This document shows, piece by piece, positions 16,259 through 25,774 of a DNA stretch of 64,000 bases (position 1 is the stretch's first letter; each line of letters begins with the position of its first letter). The stretch spans positions 8,124,501 to 8,188,500 of the forward strand of contig NZ_VIGB01000003.1 of the NCBI RefSeq assembly GCF_006636205.1, in the 5' to 3' direction. The stretch is from Kitasatospora acidiphila. Its GTDB lineage: Bacteria > Actinomycetota > Actinomycetes > Streptomycetales > Streptomycetaceae. The translations under genes were made by a program, and so were the position numbers. The notes under the pieces are model-generated. The model did no database searches. It was not told the DNA's origin and was given only the letters and a program-made list of their open reading frames with translations.

Positions 16259-17990
16259 GCAAGCACCTCGAACTGGCTGCCAAGGCGGCTGCCGACGCGT
16301 CGAACAAGGGCCTGACCATCGGCCTGTTCGTGGCCCTGGTGGCGGCCACCCTCGGGATCACGATCTGGGCGCGGCGCAGTACCCGCGGCACCGGTGGTTT
16401 CTACACCGGCGGCGGGCAGTTCTCCGCCCTGCAGAACGGGATCGCGATCTCGGGGGACTACCTGTCCGCCGCCTCCTTCCTCGGCATCGCCGGGATCATC
16501 GCGCTGTCCGGCTACGACGGCTTCCTCTACTCGATCGGGTTCCTGGTCGCCTGGCTGGTCGCGCTGCTGCTCGTCGCCGAACTGCTGCGCAACACCGGCC
16601 GGTTCACCATGGCCGATGTGCTGGCCGCCCGGCTGCGCAGTGGGCCGATGCGGACCGCGGCCGGCGTGTCGACGATCGTGGTGTCGATCTTCTACCTGAT
16701 CGCGCAGATGGTCGGCGCGGCGACGATCGTCGGGCAGCTGCTCGGCGTCAAGGGCGCCGCCGCCCAGATCTGGACCATCATCGGGTGGGCGCGCTGATGA
16801 TCGTCTACGTCGTGATCGGCGGGATGAAGGGCACCACCTGGGTGCAGATCGTCAAGGCGGCGCTGCTGATCGCCGGCGCGGCCACGATGACCTTCTGGGT
16901 GCTGGCGAAGTACGGGTTCAACATCAGCCACCTGCTCGGTGACGCCGCGACCGCCTCGAAGAAGGGCGACTCGTTCCTGCGGCCCGGGCTGAAGTACGGG
17001 GCGACCGACGGGTGGTCGAAGCTCGACCTGATCAGCCTCGGCGTCGCCCTGGTGCTGGGCACGGCAGCCCTGCCGCACGTCCTGGTCCGCTTCTACACCG
17101 TTCCGACCGGGCGCGACGCGCGCAAGTCGGTGAACTGGGCGATCGGCATCATCGGGGTCTTCTACCTGATGACCCTCGTCCTCGGCTTCGGCGCGGCCGC
17201 ACTGGTCGGCACGGCGACCATCAAGGAGAAGGACCCGTCCGGCAACACCGCCGCCACGCTGCTCGCCCAGCACCTCGGCGGTGGCGCCGGCAGCACCGGC
17301 GGCTCGCTGATGCTCGCCTTCGTGGCGGCGGTGGCCTTCGCCACCATCCTGGCGGTGGTCGCCGGGCTCACCCTGACCTCCTCGTCCTCGTTCGCGCATG
17401 ACCTGTACGCCAACGTGATCAGGAAGGGCCGGGCAACGGAGCGGCAGGAGCTCACCACCGCGAAGATCGCCGCCGTGGTCATCGGCGCCGTGGCGGTTGC
17501 CCTGTCGATCTTCGCCAGGGATCTCAACGTGGCGTTCCTGGTCGCACTCGCCTTCGCCATCGCGGCCTCGGCCAACCTGCCCGCGATCCTGCTCACCCTC
17601 TTCTGGCGGCGCTTCACCACCTTCGGCGCCAAGTGCGGCATCTACGCGGGCCTGGTCAGCGCGATCGGCCTGGTGCTGCTCTCCCCGATCTGCTGGGGCG
17701 GGGCCAGCAGCACCGTCCCCGCAGTGAAGCTGACGGCCGCTCAGGCGAAGGAATGCGGGGTCGCGGCGACGAACAAGCACGTGGGCAACGCCACCGCGCT
17801 GATCTCCTGCACGGCCACGGCGCCGGTCCCGCTGCAGAACCCCGGCATCGTCTCGATCCCGATCGGGTTCGCCGCCGCGATCATCGGCTCGCTCGTCGGC
17901 GGACGCCGTCGGCGGGCGGAGGCGGCGGCCGATGAGCAGCGGTTCGCGGAGCTGGAGGTGCGGGCGCTGACGGGGGTCGGGGCCGGGTAG
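16255..17990 (+). CDS. Sodium:solute symporter (ActP/MctC-like monocarboxylate carrier), frameshifted near 16783
   Basis: About 578 residues with some 13 membrane spans once one base is restored. Typical SSS signatures are FYTGGGQFSALQNGIAISGDYLSAASFLGIAG in the first part (15 or so residues in from the first span), YVVIGGMKGTTWVQIVKA and LPHVLVRFYTVPTGRDARKS later. The first reading ends at a TGA at 16795-16797, and the continuation starts in another frame. GGG followed by TGGG at 16783-16789 most likely lacks one G (restored: Ile-Gly-Val-Gly-Ala-Leu-Met). The protein should import acetate, propionate or pyruvate with cations. The C-terminus is charged and cytoplasmic. A terminator follows at 18045. 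Confidence 0.85.
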
Positions 17991-18044
17991 GCGAATTCTG
18001 ACGGATCGTCAGGCAGGTCCTGGCGGGCCGTCAGAAGAGGCGAT

Positions 18045-18080
18045 CAGGGGGGTGCGCCCATGCGGGGGCGCACCCCCCTG
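18045..18080 (+). terminator. Terminator of the DUF485/SSS operon
   Basis: Perfect 15-bp stem (18045-18059, CAGGGGGGTGCGCCC; 18066-18080) with a 6-nt loop. A weaker CTGACGG/CCGTCAG repeat precedes it at 17999-18033. Confidence 0.85.
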
Positions 18081-18157
18081 CGGCGTGCCGGGAGCCGGCC
18101 CAGGGCCGTCCATCCGACGGTGATCATCCGTCGATCCCCGGATCGCAGCATGGTGCC

Positions 18158-18757
18158 ATGCAGAACAGCACCGAACGCGGTTCCAATCTCGACGAGTTCC
18201 TCTCCGATCTCCAGCGCTACGCCGCAGCCGACGTCCTGACCCCGCAGCTCACCGCCGACACCCTGCGCAAGTACCTCCGGGCCGGCCTGATCGTCCCGGA
18301 GGACCTCTGCGCGGGCGACACCGGCGGCTACGCGCAGCGGGTGCTGCACACGGCACGGACGTACTCCGTGGTGGCCCTGACCTGGCTGCCCGGCCAGTCC
18401 ACCCCGATCCACGACCACATCGCCTGGTGCGTGTCGGGTGTGCTGGAGGGCGCCGAGGTGGACGAGGCGTTCCGGTTGTGGCGCCTGCCGCACTCCGGCC
18501 GCAAGGTGCTGGTGCCGACCGGCCGCACCACGTGCACGGCCGGCCGCGTGCAACTGCTGGTGCCGCCGGACGAGGACATCCACCGGGTGTCGAACGGCGG
18601 TACGGGGCGTGCGGTCTCCCTGCACGTGTACGGGGCGGACATCACCCGCAGCGGCAACAGCTCGATCAACCGGGTCTTCGGGCACGAGGTGGTGGCCGGT
18701 CCGCCGCCGGGGGCGAGCCTGGTGAGCTGGCGGCTGGGGAGCGGGGTGGTGGGGTGA
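18158..18757 (+). CDS. Cysteine dioxygenase-family thiol dioxygenase
   Basis: 199 residues with the cupin core of the cysteine/3-mercaptopropionate dioxygenase family. The expected iron ligands are His85 and His87 (TPIHDHIAWC) and His142 (DIHRVSN). The Ser-x-His-x-Tyr triad is Ser154-His156-Tyr158 (SLHVYGAD). These enzymes oxidise a free thiol to a sulfinate with O2; whether cysteine or 3-mercaptopropionate is used cannot be told. A Cys at 91 follows HDHIAW, close to where the Cys of the Cys-Tyr cofactor lies in some enzymes. The ATG at 18158 lacks a clear SD. It is a single gene between a terminator and the GNAT gene. Confidence 0.9.
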   Translation: MQNSTERGSNLDEFLSDLQRYAAADVLTPQLTADTLRKYLRAGLIVPEDLCAGDTGGYAQRVLHTARTYSVVALTWLPGQSTPIHDHIAWCVSGVLEGAEVDEAFRLWRLPHSGRKVLVPTGRTTCTAGRVQLLVPPDEDIHRVSNGGTGRAVSLHVYGADITRSGNSSINRVFGHEVVAGPPPGASLVSWRLGSGVVG

Positions 18758-18813
18758 GCGCTTCCGCAGGCTGCTCCGTCCCGCCACATACAAGATCGTT
18801 TAGGGTTTCGAAC

Positions 18814-19416
18814 ATGAATCGCACAACTGTCCAGCCGCCCGCGACGCTGCCGGTCCTGGAGACCGCCCTCGTCCGTCTGCGGGACCACCGCGCCGACGAC
18901 CTCGACGCCATGCGCCTGGTCTGGGGCGACCAGGCCGGGATGCGCCACCTCTCGACCGGCGTCATGGACGACACCCGGATCCGGCGCAGGCTCGACGAGG
19001 CAGTGGCGACCGCCGCCGCGGCACCGCGCCGCCACTACCAGCTGGCCGCGTGCCTCCAGGGCGACGACCGCCCCGTCGGCGGCATCCGCCTCGACATCGA
19101 GGACGCCACCACCGGCTACTCCGGCGTCTTCACCATGGCCCGGCACCTGCGCGGCTCCGGGTGCGCGCCCGACATCGGCTGGCTCATGCTCAAGCTCGCC
19201 TTCGCCGAGCTCGGCCTCACCCGGGTGTGGAGCATGGCATCCCTGGAGAACACCGACGCGGTCCGCGCGATCACCCGCTTCGGCTTCACCCCCACCGGCG
19301 AGACCGAGCGCTACTTCGCCGAGGCTTTTGACACCACCATGCGCCTGGTGACCATGGAGATCCTCGCGGACACCTGGCGCGCCATGCCCGTCCCGGGCGG
19401 CCCCGGCCCCGCATGA
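18814..19416 (+). CDS. GNAT-family N-acetyltransferase (RimJ/RimL-like)
   Basis: 200 residues beginning MNRTTVQPP. The segment ETALVRLRDHRADDLDAM opens a RimJ-type GNAT fold, HLRGSGCAPDIGWLMLKLAFAELG is the acetyl-CoA region and SLENTDAVRAITRFGF the last conserved helix/strand. The acetyl acceptor is unknown. The glycine-rich pyrophosphate loop is somewhat divergent. TAGGGT at 18801-18806 lies 7 bases before the ATG with no SD, the arrangement of a leaderless actinobacterial promoter, which supports this start. It converges on the oxidoreductase gene. Confidence 0.8.
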   Translation: MNRTTVQPPATLPVLETALVRLRDHRADDLDAMRLVWGDQAGMRHLSTGVMDDTRIRRRLDEAVATAAAAPRRHYQLAACLQGDDRPVGGIRLDIEDATTGYSGVFTMARHLRGSGCAPDIGWLMLKLAFAELGLTRVWSMASLENTDAVRAITRFGFTPTGETERYFAEAFDTTMRLVTMEILADTWRAMPVPGGPGPA

Positions 19417-19431
19417 CCCCGGCCCGCTGCG

Positions 19432-20376
19432 TCAGTCGACGGTGAGCACCAACTTGCCGGTGGTCCTCCCGGTTTCACCGAGCTCGTGGGCCTTGGCGGC
19501 GTCCGCCAGCGGGAAGACGGCGTCGACGTGCACCGTCAGCTTGCCGTTCTCGACCAGCTCCGTGATGGCCAGCAGCGCTCGCCGGTCGGGCTCGACCAGC
19601 ATGAAGCCCGAGCGGATGGAGCGCGCGGCCGCGGCCGAGGCGAGCGCCTCGGTCTCACGGGCCGGGAGGGTGACCAACGTGCCACCGCTGCGCAGCACCG
19701 ACAGCGAGCGCTCCTGGTAGTCCCCGGCGAGCGGGTCGATCACCACATCCACATCGGAGACCACCGAGGCGAAGTCGACCGCCGTGTAGTCGATCACCTC
19801 GTCCGCACCCAGCCGCCGCACGAACTCGTGCTTGCCCGCGCTGGCCGTGCCGATGACGTACGCGCCGTACGCCTTGGCGATCTGCACCGCCAGGTGGCCC
19901 ACGCCACCCGCCGCGGCGTGCACCAGGACCCGCTGCCCCGCCCGCAGGGCCGCCATGTCCACCAGGGCCTGCCAGGCCGTGAGCGCGGCGAGCGGCAGGG
20001 CCGCCGCCCGCACGTGGTCGAGTCCGGCCGGCTTGGGGGCGAAGTGGCGGGCCGGAGCGGCCACGTACTGCGCATAGCCGCCGACCATCCGCGGAAAGCC
20101 CGGCATGCCGTACACCTCGTCACCCGGCCGGAAGAGCGTCACGCCGAGGCCGACGGCCGCCACCACACCCGAGACGTCCCACCCCACGATGCCGTCGCCG
20201 GGGACGAACAGGGCACCGACCGCCCGGGTCTTCCAGTCCACCGGGTTGACGCCGGCCGCGTGCACCCGGACCAGGACCTCCCCCGGACCGGGTACCGGCC
20301 GGTCCCGTTCCACGACCTCCAGGACCTCCGGCCCACCGGGCGCTGCGAAGGCCACGGCCGTCATCTTCTCCGTCAT
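19432..20376 (-). CDS. NADP-dependent quinone-reductase-type oxidoreductase (MDR superfamily)
   Basis: 314 residues from an ATG at 20374-20376 with GGGGAG at 9 nt. It is a GroES-like N-terminal domain (GPGEVLVRVHAAGVNPVDWKTR, GWDVSGVVAAVG) followed by a Rossmann domain with the AAAGGVGHLAVQIAKAYGA nucleotide-binding loop. The layout and absence of structural zinc cysteines fit the quinone oxidoreductase branch. It would reduce quinones or activated alkenes with NADPH. It is divergent from the GlxA-type regulator at 20480, which probably controls it; a TGGCGA/TCGCCA dyad lies between them. Confidence 0.88.
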   Translation of the reverse strand: MTEKMTAVAFAAPGGPEVLEVVERDRPVPGPGEVLVRVHAAGVNPVDWKTRAVGALFVPGDGIVGWDVSGVVAAVGLGVTLFRPGDEVYGMPGFPRMVGGYAQYVAAPARHFAPKPAGLDHVRAAALPLAALTAWQALVDMAALRAGQRVLVHAAAGGVGHLAVQIAKAYGAYVIGTASAGKHEFVRRLGADEVIDYTAVDFASVVSDVDVVIDPLAGDYQERSLSVLRSGGTLVTLPARETEALASAAAARSIRSGFMLVEPDRRALLAITELVENGKLTVHVDAVFPLADAAKAHELGETGRTTGKLVLTVD

Positions 20377-20429
20377 CCGGATCCACTCCCCATGTCTCGT
20401 TCGCGGTTGATCACCAGCCTGCCGCCACC

Positions 20430-20459
20430 TGGCGACCGAAACGAGTGGCCAGATCGCCA
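20430..20459. promoter_or_regulatory. Possible operator between oxidoreductase and GlxA-type regulator
   Basis: TGGCGA at 20430-20435 and its reverse complement TCGCCA at 20454-20459 flank an 18-nt spacer in the 103-bp divergent promoter region. Short arms, so only suggestive. Confidence 0.3.
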
Positions 20460-20479
20460 ACAAGTGAGAGGATCCGGCC

Positions 20480-21493
20480 ATGCAGCGAGCCAGGCACCGC
20501 GTCGTCGTCCTCGCCCTCCCCGGCGTCTTCCCCTTCGAACTCGGCATCCCCGCCAAGGCCTTCGGCCTCGCCCGCGGCCCGGGCGGCGACCGGCTCTACG
20601 AGGTGCTCACCTGCACCCCGGACGGTCGGCCGGTGCGCACCAGCGAGGACTTCTCGATCGCCGTCGAGCACGACGCGAGCGTGATCGCCACCGCCGACAC
20701 CCTGATCGTGGCGGCCATCGACGACCCGATCGGCGTCGGCGACCCGCTCCCCGAGCCGGTCGCGGCCGCGCTGGGCCGCCTTGGGCCCGGTAGCCGCCTG
20801 GTGTCGATCTGCACGGCCGCCTTCGTCCTCGCCGCCGCCGGGCTGCTCGACGGTCGGCCCGCCACCACGCACTGGGTGCACGCCGAGCGCTTCCGCGAGC
20901 GCTACCCGCGGACCCCGCTCGATCCCGACGTGCTCTACGTGGACGACGACGACGTGCTCACCTCGGCCGGCGCCGCCGCCGGGATGGACCTCTGCCTGCA
21001 CCTGATCCGCAGCGACCACGGCAGCGACATCGCCAACCGGGTCGCCCGCCTGTGCGTCGTGCCGCCATGGCGCGACGGCGGACAGGCCCAGTACATCGCC
21101 CGCCCCGTCCCCGACGCGAGCGGCAGCGACACCGCCGGGGCCCGCGAGTGGGCCCTCCGGCAGCTCCACCAGCCCATCAAACTCGCCCAGTTGGCCACCC
21201 AGGCGGGCATGAGCGTGCGGACCTTCAGCCGCCGTTTCCTCGCCGAGACCGGCCAGACCCCCGGCCAGTGGCTCACCACCCAGCGGCTCGAACTCGCCCG
21301 CAGGCTACTGGAGTCCAGCGACCTGCCGGTGGACCGGGTCGCCGAGCACGCCGGGTTCGGCAGCGCCTCCTCGCTGCGCCAGCACCTGGCCGCCGCGATC
21401 GGCGTCTCACCCGCCGCGTACCGCCGCACCTTCCAGGGCCGGGACCGCGAGCCGCCCAGCCGCCAGCCGGTCAACGCCGCGGCTGCCGGCTGA
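20480..21493 (+). CDS. GlxA-type AraC-family transcriptional regulator
   Basis: 337 residues from an ATG at 20480 with AGAGGA at 8 nt. Residues about 5-190 form a DJ-1/PfpI-like sensing domain (VVVLALPGVFPFELGIPAKAF, SRLVSICTAAFVLAAAGLLD, ATTHWVHAERF). Cys in SICTAAF is at the nucleophile-elbow site. Residues 230-325 are two AraC helix-turn-helices (KLAQLATQAGMSVRTFSRRF, VDRVAEHAGFGSASSLRQHL). Members of this group often activate or repress an adjacent catabolic or stress gene. The neighbour is the divergent quinone-reductase-like gene. Confidence 0.9.
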   Translation: MQRARHRVVVLALPGVFPFELGIPAKAFGLARGPGGDRLYEVLTCTPDGRPVRTSEDFSIAVEHDASVIATADTLIVAAIDDPIGVGDPLPEPVAAALGRLGPGSRLVSICTAAFVLAAAGLLDGRPATTHWVHAERFRERYPRTPLDPDVLYVDDDDVLTSAGAAAGMDLCLHLIRSDHGSDIANRVARLCVVPPWRDGGQAQYIARPVPDASGSDTAGAREWALRQLHQPIKLAQLATQAGMSVRTFSRRFLAETGQTPGQWLTTQRLELARRLLESSDLPVDRVAEHAGFGSASSLRQHLAAAIGVSPAAYRRTFQGRDREPPSRQPVNAAAAG

Positions 21494-21514
21494 CCCCGGC
21501 CTTGCCTGCCGGTG

Positions 21515-22021
21515 TCAGCTGCCGATGCCGGGCGCCGGCTGGACGCTCTTGCGCAGCGACATGGACGACACGTCATAGCCATTGCGCTGATAGAGGGCGA
21601 TGGCCGCCTCATTGTCCCCGAAGACGTTCAAGCCGAGAGACGTCCAGCCCTCGCGGGCGACGAGTTCCTCGGCGGCTGAGAGGATGCCGGACCCGTAGCC
21701 GCGGCGCCGGAACGCGGGGAAGACATTGATGTCGTACAGCCACGCCGCGCCGGCAGTGCCCGAGGCCCGGCGCGGATCCGGGCCGATCCACGCGTTCCCC
21801 ACCACCTCGCCCGACCCGTTCTCCGCCACCACGAGATGGTGACCGGCCGTGTCGGCCCCGTCGGGGAGGAACTGCGCCGTACCCCGCTGAGCCCGCTCCC
21901 GCGCCAGCTCCTCGGGCATGAACTTGCCGAGTTCTCGGGCCGTCTCGGCTTCTCGATGCTCGGTCGCCAGGTCGTACTCCGACGGCGTCATCTTCCGCAA
22001 GGTCACCTTCTGCGCAGCCAT
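21515..22021 (-). CDS. GNAT-family N-acetyltransferase
   Basis: 168 residues (MAAQKVTLRKMTPSEYDL). The C-terminal half has the full GNAT signature: LYDINVFPAFRRRGYGSGIL (acetyl-CoA loop RRRGYG), then GLNVFGDNEAAIALYQRNGY. The N-terminal half is charged and helical (EHREAETARELGKFMPEELA), a layout known in small-molecule or peptide acetyltransferases. Acceptor unknown. It converges with the GlxA-type regulator with only 21 bp between, and is divergent from the PP2C sensor gene. Confidence 0.88.
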   Translation of the reverse strand: MAAQKVTLRKMTPSEYDLATEHREAETARELGKFMPEELARERAQRGTAQFLPDGADTAGHHLVVAENGSGEVVGNAWIGPDPRRASGTAGAAWLYDINVFPAFRRRGYGSGILSAAEELVAREGWTSLGLNVFGDNEAAIALYQRNGYDVSSMSLRKSVQPAPGIGS

Positions 22022-22103
22022 GCCCCCATTCTCATGAAGCCCTCCCGCTATGCACATCCCCGGGCGGAGTGGCAGCGTGGAGGGGAATCGAGGGACGGCC
22101 TGG

Positions 22104-24886
22104 ATGGATGCAGCGGACGGTGACGCCGCTCGGGGCGGCGCGGCGGCCGGCGGACCAGGGGAACACCGGTCCGCCGGGGGCGGGCTGCGCTCTCGGCTGA
22201 GGGTGCGCAGTGTCGCCGGGCAGGTGTTCGTCTGGCTGCTGGCCGTCGTGGTGCTGCTGGTCGGCGCGGCGCTGACGGCGCTCGTGCTGCAGGCCAGGAA
22301 CAACGCCATGAACGATGCCGAGCATCGCACGCGCGCCGCTGCCGTCACCCTGGCGCAGGTCCCCGCCGTGGCGATCGCGCTGGACGGCCCCAATCCGACC
22401 GCGGTGCTGCAGCCGCTGGCGAACGAGGTCATGACGAAGGGCAACTTCGACTACGTGGTGTTCGCCAGCCCGCAGGGGATCCGCTACACGTCCGACAACC
22501 CCTCGCTGGTCGGGAAGCACGTCGTCGGCCCGTACCAGGAAGCCTTCAAGGGGCCGATCACGATCAGCTTCACCGCGCCCATCGGGAAGGTCGTGGAGAG
22601 CACCGCGCCCGTCACCAGGCCGGACGGTTCGATCGCGGGCGTGGTCCAGGTCGGCTACACGGTCGCGCACACGTCCAGCGCGGTGGGCCGGCAGCTCCCG
22701 GTCCTGATCGGCGGCGCGGCGGTCGCGCTCGTGGTGGGCACCGGTGGGGCGTTGCTGGTGCGCCGGCGGCTGCGCCGCCAGACGCGCGGCTACGACCCGT
22801 CCGAGATGACGCAGATGTTCGAGCACCACGACGCGGTGCTGCACGCCGTCCGCGAGGGTGTGCTGATCGTCGGCGGGGACGGGCGGGTGCTGCTGGCGAA
22901 CGACGAGGCCCGGCGGTTGCTCGACCTGCCGCCCGAGGTGGAGGGGCAGCCCGTCACCGAGCTCGGGCTCGATCCCGGGCTGGCCGAGCTGCTGGCATCC
23001 GGGCGGGTCGCCACCGACGAGGTGCACCAGGCCGAGGACCGGCTGCTCGCCGTCAACAACCGCCCCACCGCACCGTTCGGCGGCGGGCCGGGCAGCGTCG
23101 CGACCATCCGGGACACCACCGAGCTGCGAGCGCTCGCCGGGCAGGCCGAGGAAGCCCGGGCCCGGCTGCAGCTGCTCTACGACGCGGGGGTGCGGGTCGG
23201 CACCACCTTGGACGTGGTGCGGACCGCTCAGGAACTGGCCGATGTCGCGGTTCCCCGGTTCGCCGACTTCGTCACGGTCGAGTTGGCCGATCCGGTGCTG
23301 CGCGGCGAGGAGCCGCTCCCGGACCCGGGCACCGGGGAGCGCCCGCGGATCCGCCGTGCGGCCGTCAGCAGCGGCATCAGCGACGACCAGCCGTTCTATC
23401 CGGTGGGCTGGCAGATCGAACCGCTCCCGGGCACTCCGGAGGAGACCGCCATGGAGACCGGGCACGCCGTGCTCGCCGCCGATCTGCGCCAGGCGCACGC
23501 CTGGCGGGCGCGTGACCCGGGGCCTCCGAGCGGGTGCTCGACTACGGGGTCCACTCGCTGATCTGCGCACCCCTGCGTGCCCGCGGTCTGACCCTGGGCA
23601 CGGTCAACTTCTGGCGAGCGGGGGAGTCCGCGCCGTTCGGGGAGGAGGACGTCTCCTTCGCCGAGGAACTGGTCGCCCGCGCGGCGGTCTGCATCGAGAA
23701 CGCCCGCCGGTACACCCGTGAGCACCGGATGGCGGAGACGCTGCAGCGCAGTCTGCTGCCCCGGGGGCTGCCCGAGCAGAGCGGCCTGGACGCGGCCTAC
23801 CGTTACCTGCCGGCGCTGCACGGGGTCGGCGGAGACTGGTTCGACGTCATCCCGCTGCCCGGGTTCCGCGTGGCGCTCGTCGTCGGTGACGTCGTCGGCC
23901 ACGGTCTGCACGCCGCCGCCACCATGGGCCGCCTGCGCACGGCCGTGCTCAACTTCTCCACCCTCGACCTGCCGCCGGACGAACTGCTCGGCCGCCTCGA
24001 CGAACTGGTCACCCGCCTCGACCAGGTGGAGGCGGCCGTGGGAGAGCAGGACATCACGGGCGATGGTGAACGAGCGCCCGTCACGGGCGCCACCTGTCTG
24101 TATGCGATCTACGATCCGGTGTCCGGAGACTGCACCATGGCGCGGGCCGGCCATCCACCGCCCGTGCTGGTGGACCCGGACGGCGGTGCGCAGTTCGTCG
24201 ACCTGCCGGCCGGGCCGCCGCTCGGCGTGGGCGGTCTGCCCTTCGAGACGGCCGAACTGCGGCTGGCGCCCGGAAGCACCCTGGTGCTCTACACCGACGG
24301 GCTCGTCGAGAACCGGGACCGCGACCTGGGGACCGGCCTCGAGGCACTGCGCCGCTCCCTGGTGGGCGCCGACGCCCGCCGCTCCCCGGACGACATCTGC
24401 CAGGCCGTGTTCGACGCGCTGGTCCCGCCGCGCCGGAGCGACGACATCGCGCTCCTCGTCGCGCGCACCCGGCTGCTCGACCCCGGCCAGGTGGCCACCT
24501 GGGACGTGCCGTTCGACTTCGCCGCGGTGTCACGCGTGCGGAACGAGTGCGTCGAGCAGCTGGCAGCCTGGGGACTGGAGGATCTGACCTTCACCGCCGA
24601 GCTGATCCTCAGCGAGCTGATCACCAACGCCATCCGCTACGGTGCCGCGCCGATCCGGGTCCGCATGCTGCGGGACCGCAGCCTGGTCTGCGAAGTCTCC
24701 GACGGCAGCAGCACCGCCCCGCACCTGCGCTACGCCGCCACCACGGACGAGGGCGGCCGGGGCCTGTTCCTGGTGGCGCAGCTGGCCGAGCGGTGGGGCA
24801 CCAGGTACCCGGCCCGGGGCAAGGTCATCTGGGCTGAACAACCGCTGACCGCACCGGAGTTCCAGTTCGAGGCGTTGCTCCTGTGA
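22104..24886 (+). CDS. Membrane sensor PP2C (RsbU-like) phosphatase with PAS, GAF and ATPase domains, frameshifted near 23521
   Basis: About 927 residues after restoring one base. In order: basic cytoplasmic N-terminus, span GQVFVWLLAVVVLLVGAALT, an extracellular sensor (about 75-205) of the single-Cache type seen in DcuS/CitA-like proteins, a second span (VLIGGAAVALVVGTGGALLV), PAS (EHHDAVLHAVREGVLIVGGD), GAF, a SpoIIE/PP2C domain (LPALHGVGGDWFDVIPL, VVGDVVGHGLHAA, LVLYTDGLVE, RSDDIALLVA) and a GHKL anti-sigma-type ATPase (LTFTAELILSELITNAIRYG). It would dephosphorylate anti-sigma-factor antagonists in response to an external signal. The GAF domain is split because ACCCGGGG/CCTCC at 23516-23526 probably lacks one G. 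Start ATG 22104 with GAGGGA at 8-9 nt; an in-frame ATG at 22050 is less likely. Confidence 0.85.
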
Positions 24887-24897
24887 GCCGCCCCAGC

Positions 24898-25019
24898 GTA
24901 CGAGCCGCACCATCGCGGTGAGCCTGGGAGTCGCCCTGCTGGTGGTCGACGTGGTCGCCTGGCGGCTGGTGGCGGCCATGTTCCACCGCGAACGCCTGGT
25001 GACCGGAGCCATGTCCTGA
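24898..25019 (+). pseudogene. C-terminal remnant of an ABC-2 transporter permease
   Basis: A short plus-strand reading, RTIAVSLGVALLVVDVVAWR, then LVAAMFHRERLVTGAMS and a TGA at 25017-25019. It is the last membrane span and tail typical of drug-type ABC permeases (spans ending in FxRERLxTG). No start or earlier domains are present between the PP2C gene and here. The remaining part of this gap (25020-25238) shows no gene. Confidence 0.45.
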
Positions 25020-25238
25020 CCGCGCTGCCCGACCACCCACCAGGGGCATCCGCAGTGCTCGGTGGGCCCAGGCCTGCGAGTTCGCCGCGTGAGCCCACCG
25101 CCGTGCCGGAAAACGGGCGATGTGAACCGGGCAACCGATCAAGGCCGCCGTCGGCGCGAGCGCCCACCCGATCGCGTTGGCCGGGCCGGTGCAGCAGGAT
25201 GGAAGCACGGGCCCGAACCGGCAAGGAGGGCCCGGGAG

Positions 25239-25733
25239 ATGCGCGGGCAGTCGGCTTCGCGCACGCGATGTGAGGGGGCGCTGCCGGTGACCGGGCAGCA
25301 GCGCTCAGCCAGCGGCCACCGAACCGTGGCGCACACGGCCGACCTGCGGGTGGAGGCATGGTCGCCGACCGTGGCGGGCTGCATCACGGAGGCGGTGCGC
25401 GCGGTGGTCGAGGGCTTCGCCGACACCTCGGCGGCCCGGCCCGTCGGGGAGCGGGTGTGCGAGGTCAGCGCGGCGGCGGACGAGGACCTGCTGGTGGCCG
25501 TCCTGGAGGAGGTCGTCTACCGGATGGATGCCGACGGCGAGATACCGCTCGACACGGAGGTGCTCGCGATCCGGGACACGGCGGACGGCCGGGCGCTGTC
25601 GGTGCGTTTCCGGATGGCGGACGCCGGCACCGCCGAGCCGGTCGGCGCGGTGCCGAAGGCCGTCTCGCTGCACGGCCTGCACCTGCGCGGCGGCCCCGAC
25701 GGCTGGACCTGCGCGGTGACGGTCGACGTCTGA
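25239..25733 (+). CDS. Archease, RtcB activator
   Basis: About 164 residues. The archease core starts HRTVAHTADLRVEAWSPTV and continues CEVSAAADEDLLVAVLEEVVYRMDADG, then KAVSLHGLHLRGGPDG and ends at a TGA at 25731. The acidic residues of HTADL, the DEDLL segment and the C-terminal Asp (VTVDV) correspond to the metal site by which archease assists RtcB guanylylation. Two starts are possible: ATG 25239 with AAGGAGG at 9 nt, chosen here, or GTG 25287 with a G-rich SD. It heads an operon with a CapA-like phosphatase and RtcB. Confidence 0.88.
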   Translation: MRGQSASRTRCEGALPVTGQQRSASGHRTVAHTADLRVEAWSPTVAGCITEAVRAVVEGFADTSAARPVGERVCEVSAAADEDLLVAVLEEVVYRMDADGEIPLDTEVLAIRDTADGRALSVRFRMADAGTAEPVGAVPKAVSLHGLHLRGGPDGWTCAVTVDV

Positions 25734-25774
25734 CCGGACACCGTCCGACTGAACAGGGGGATTGGAGCGGAGGT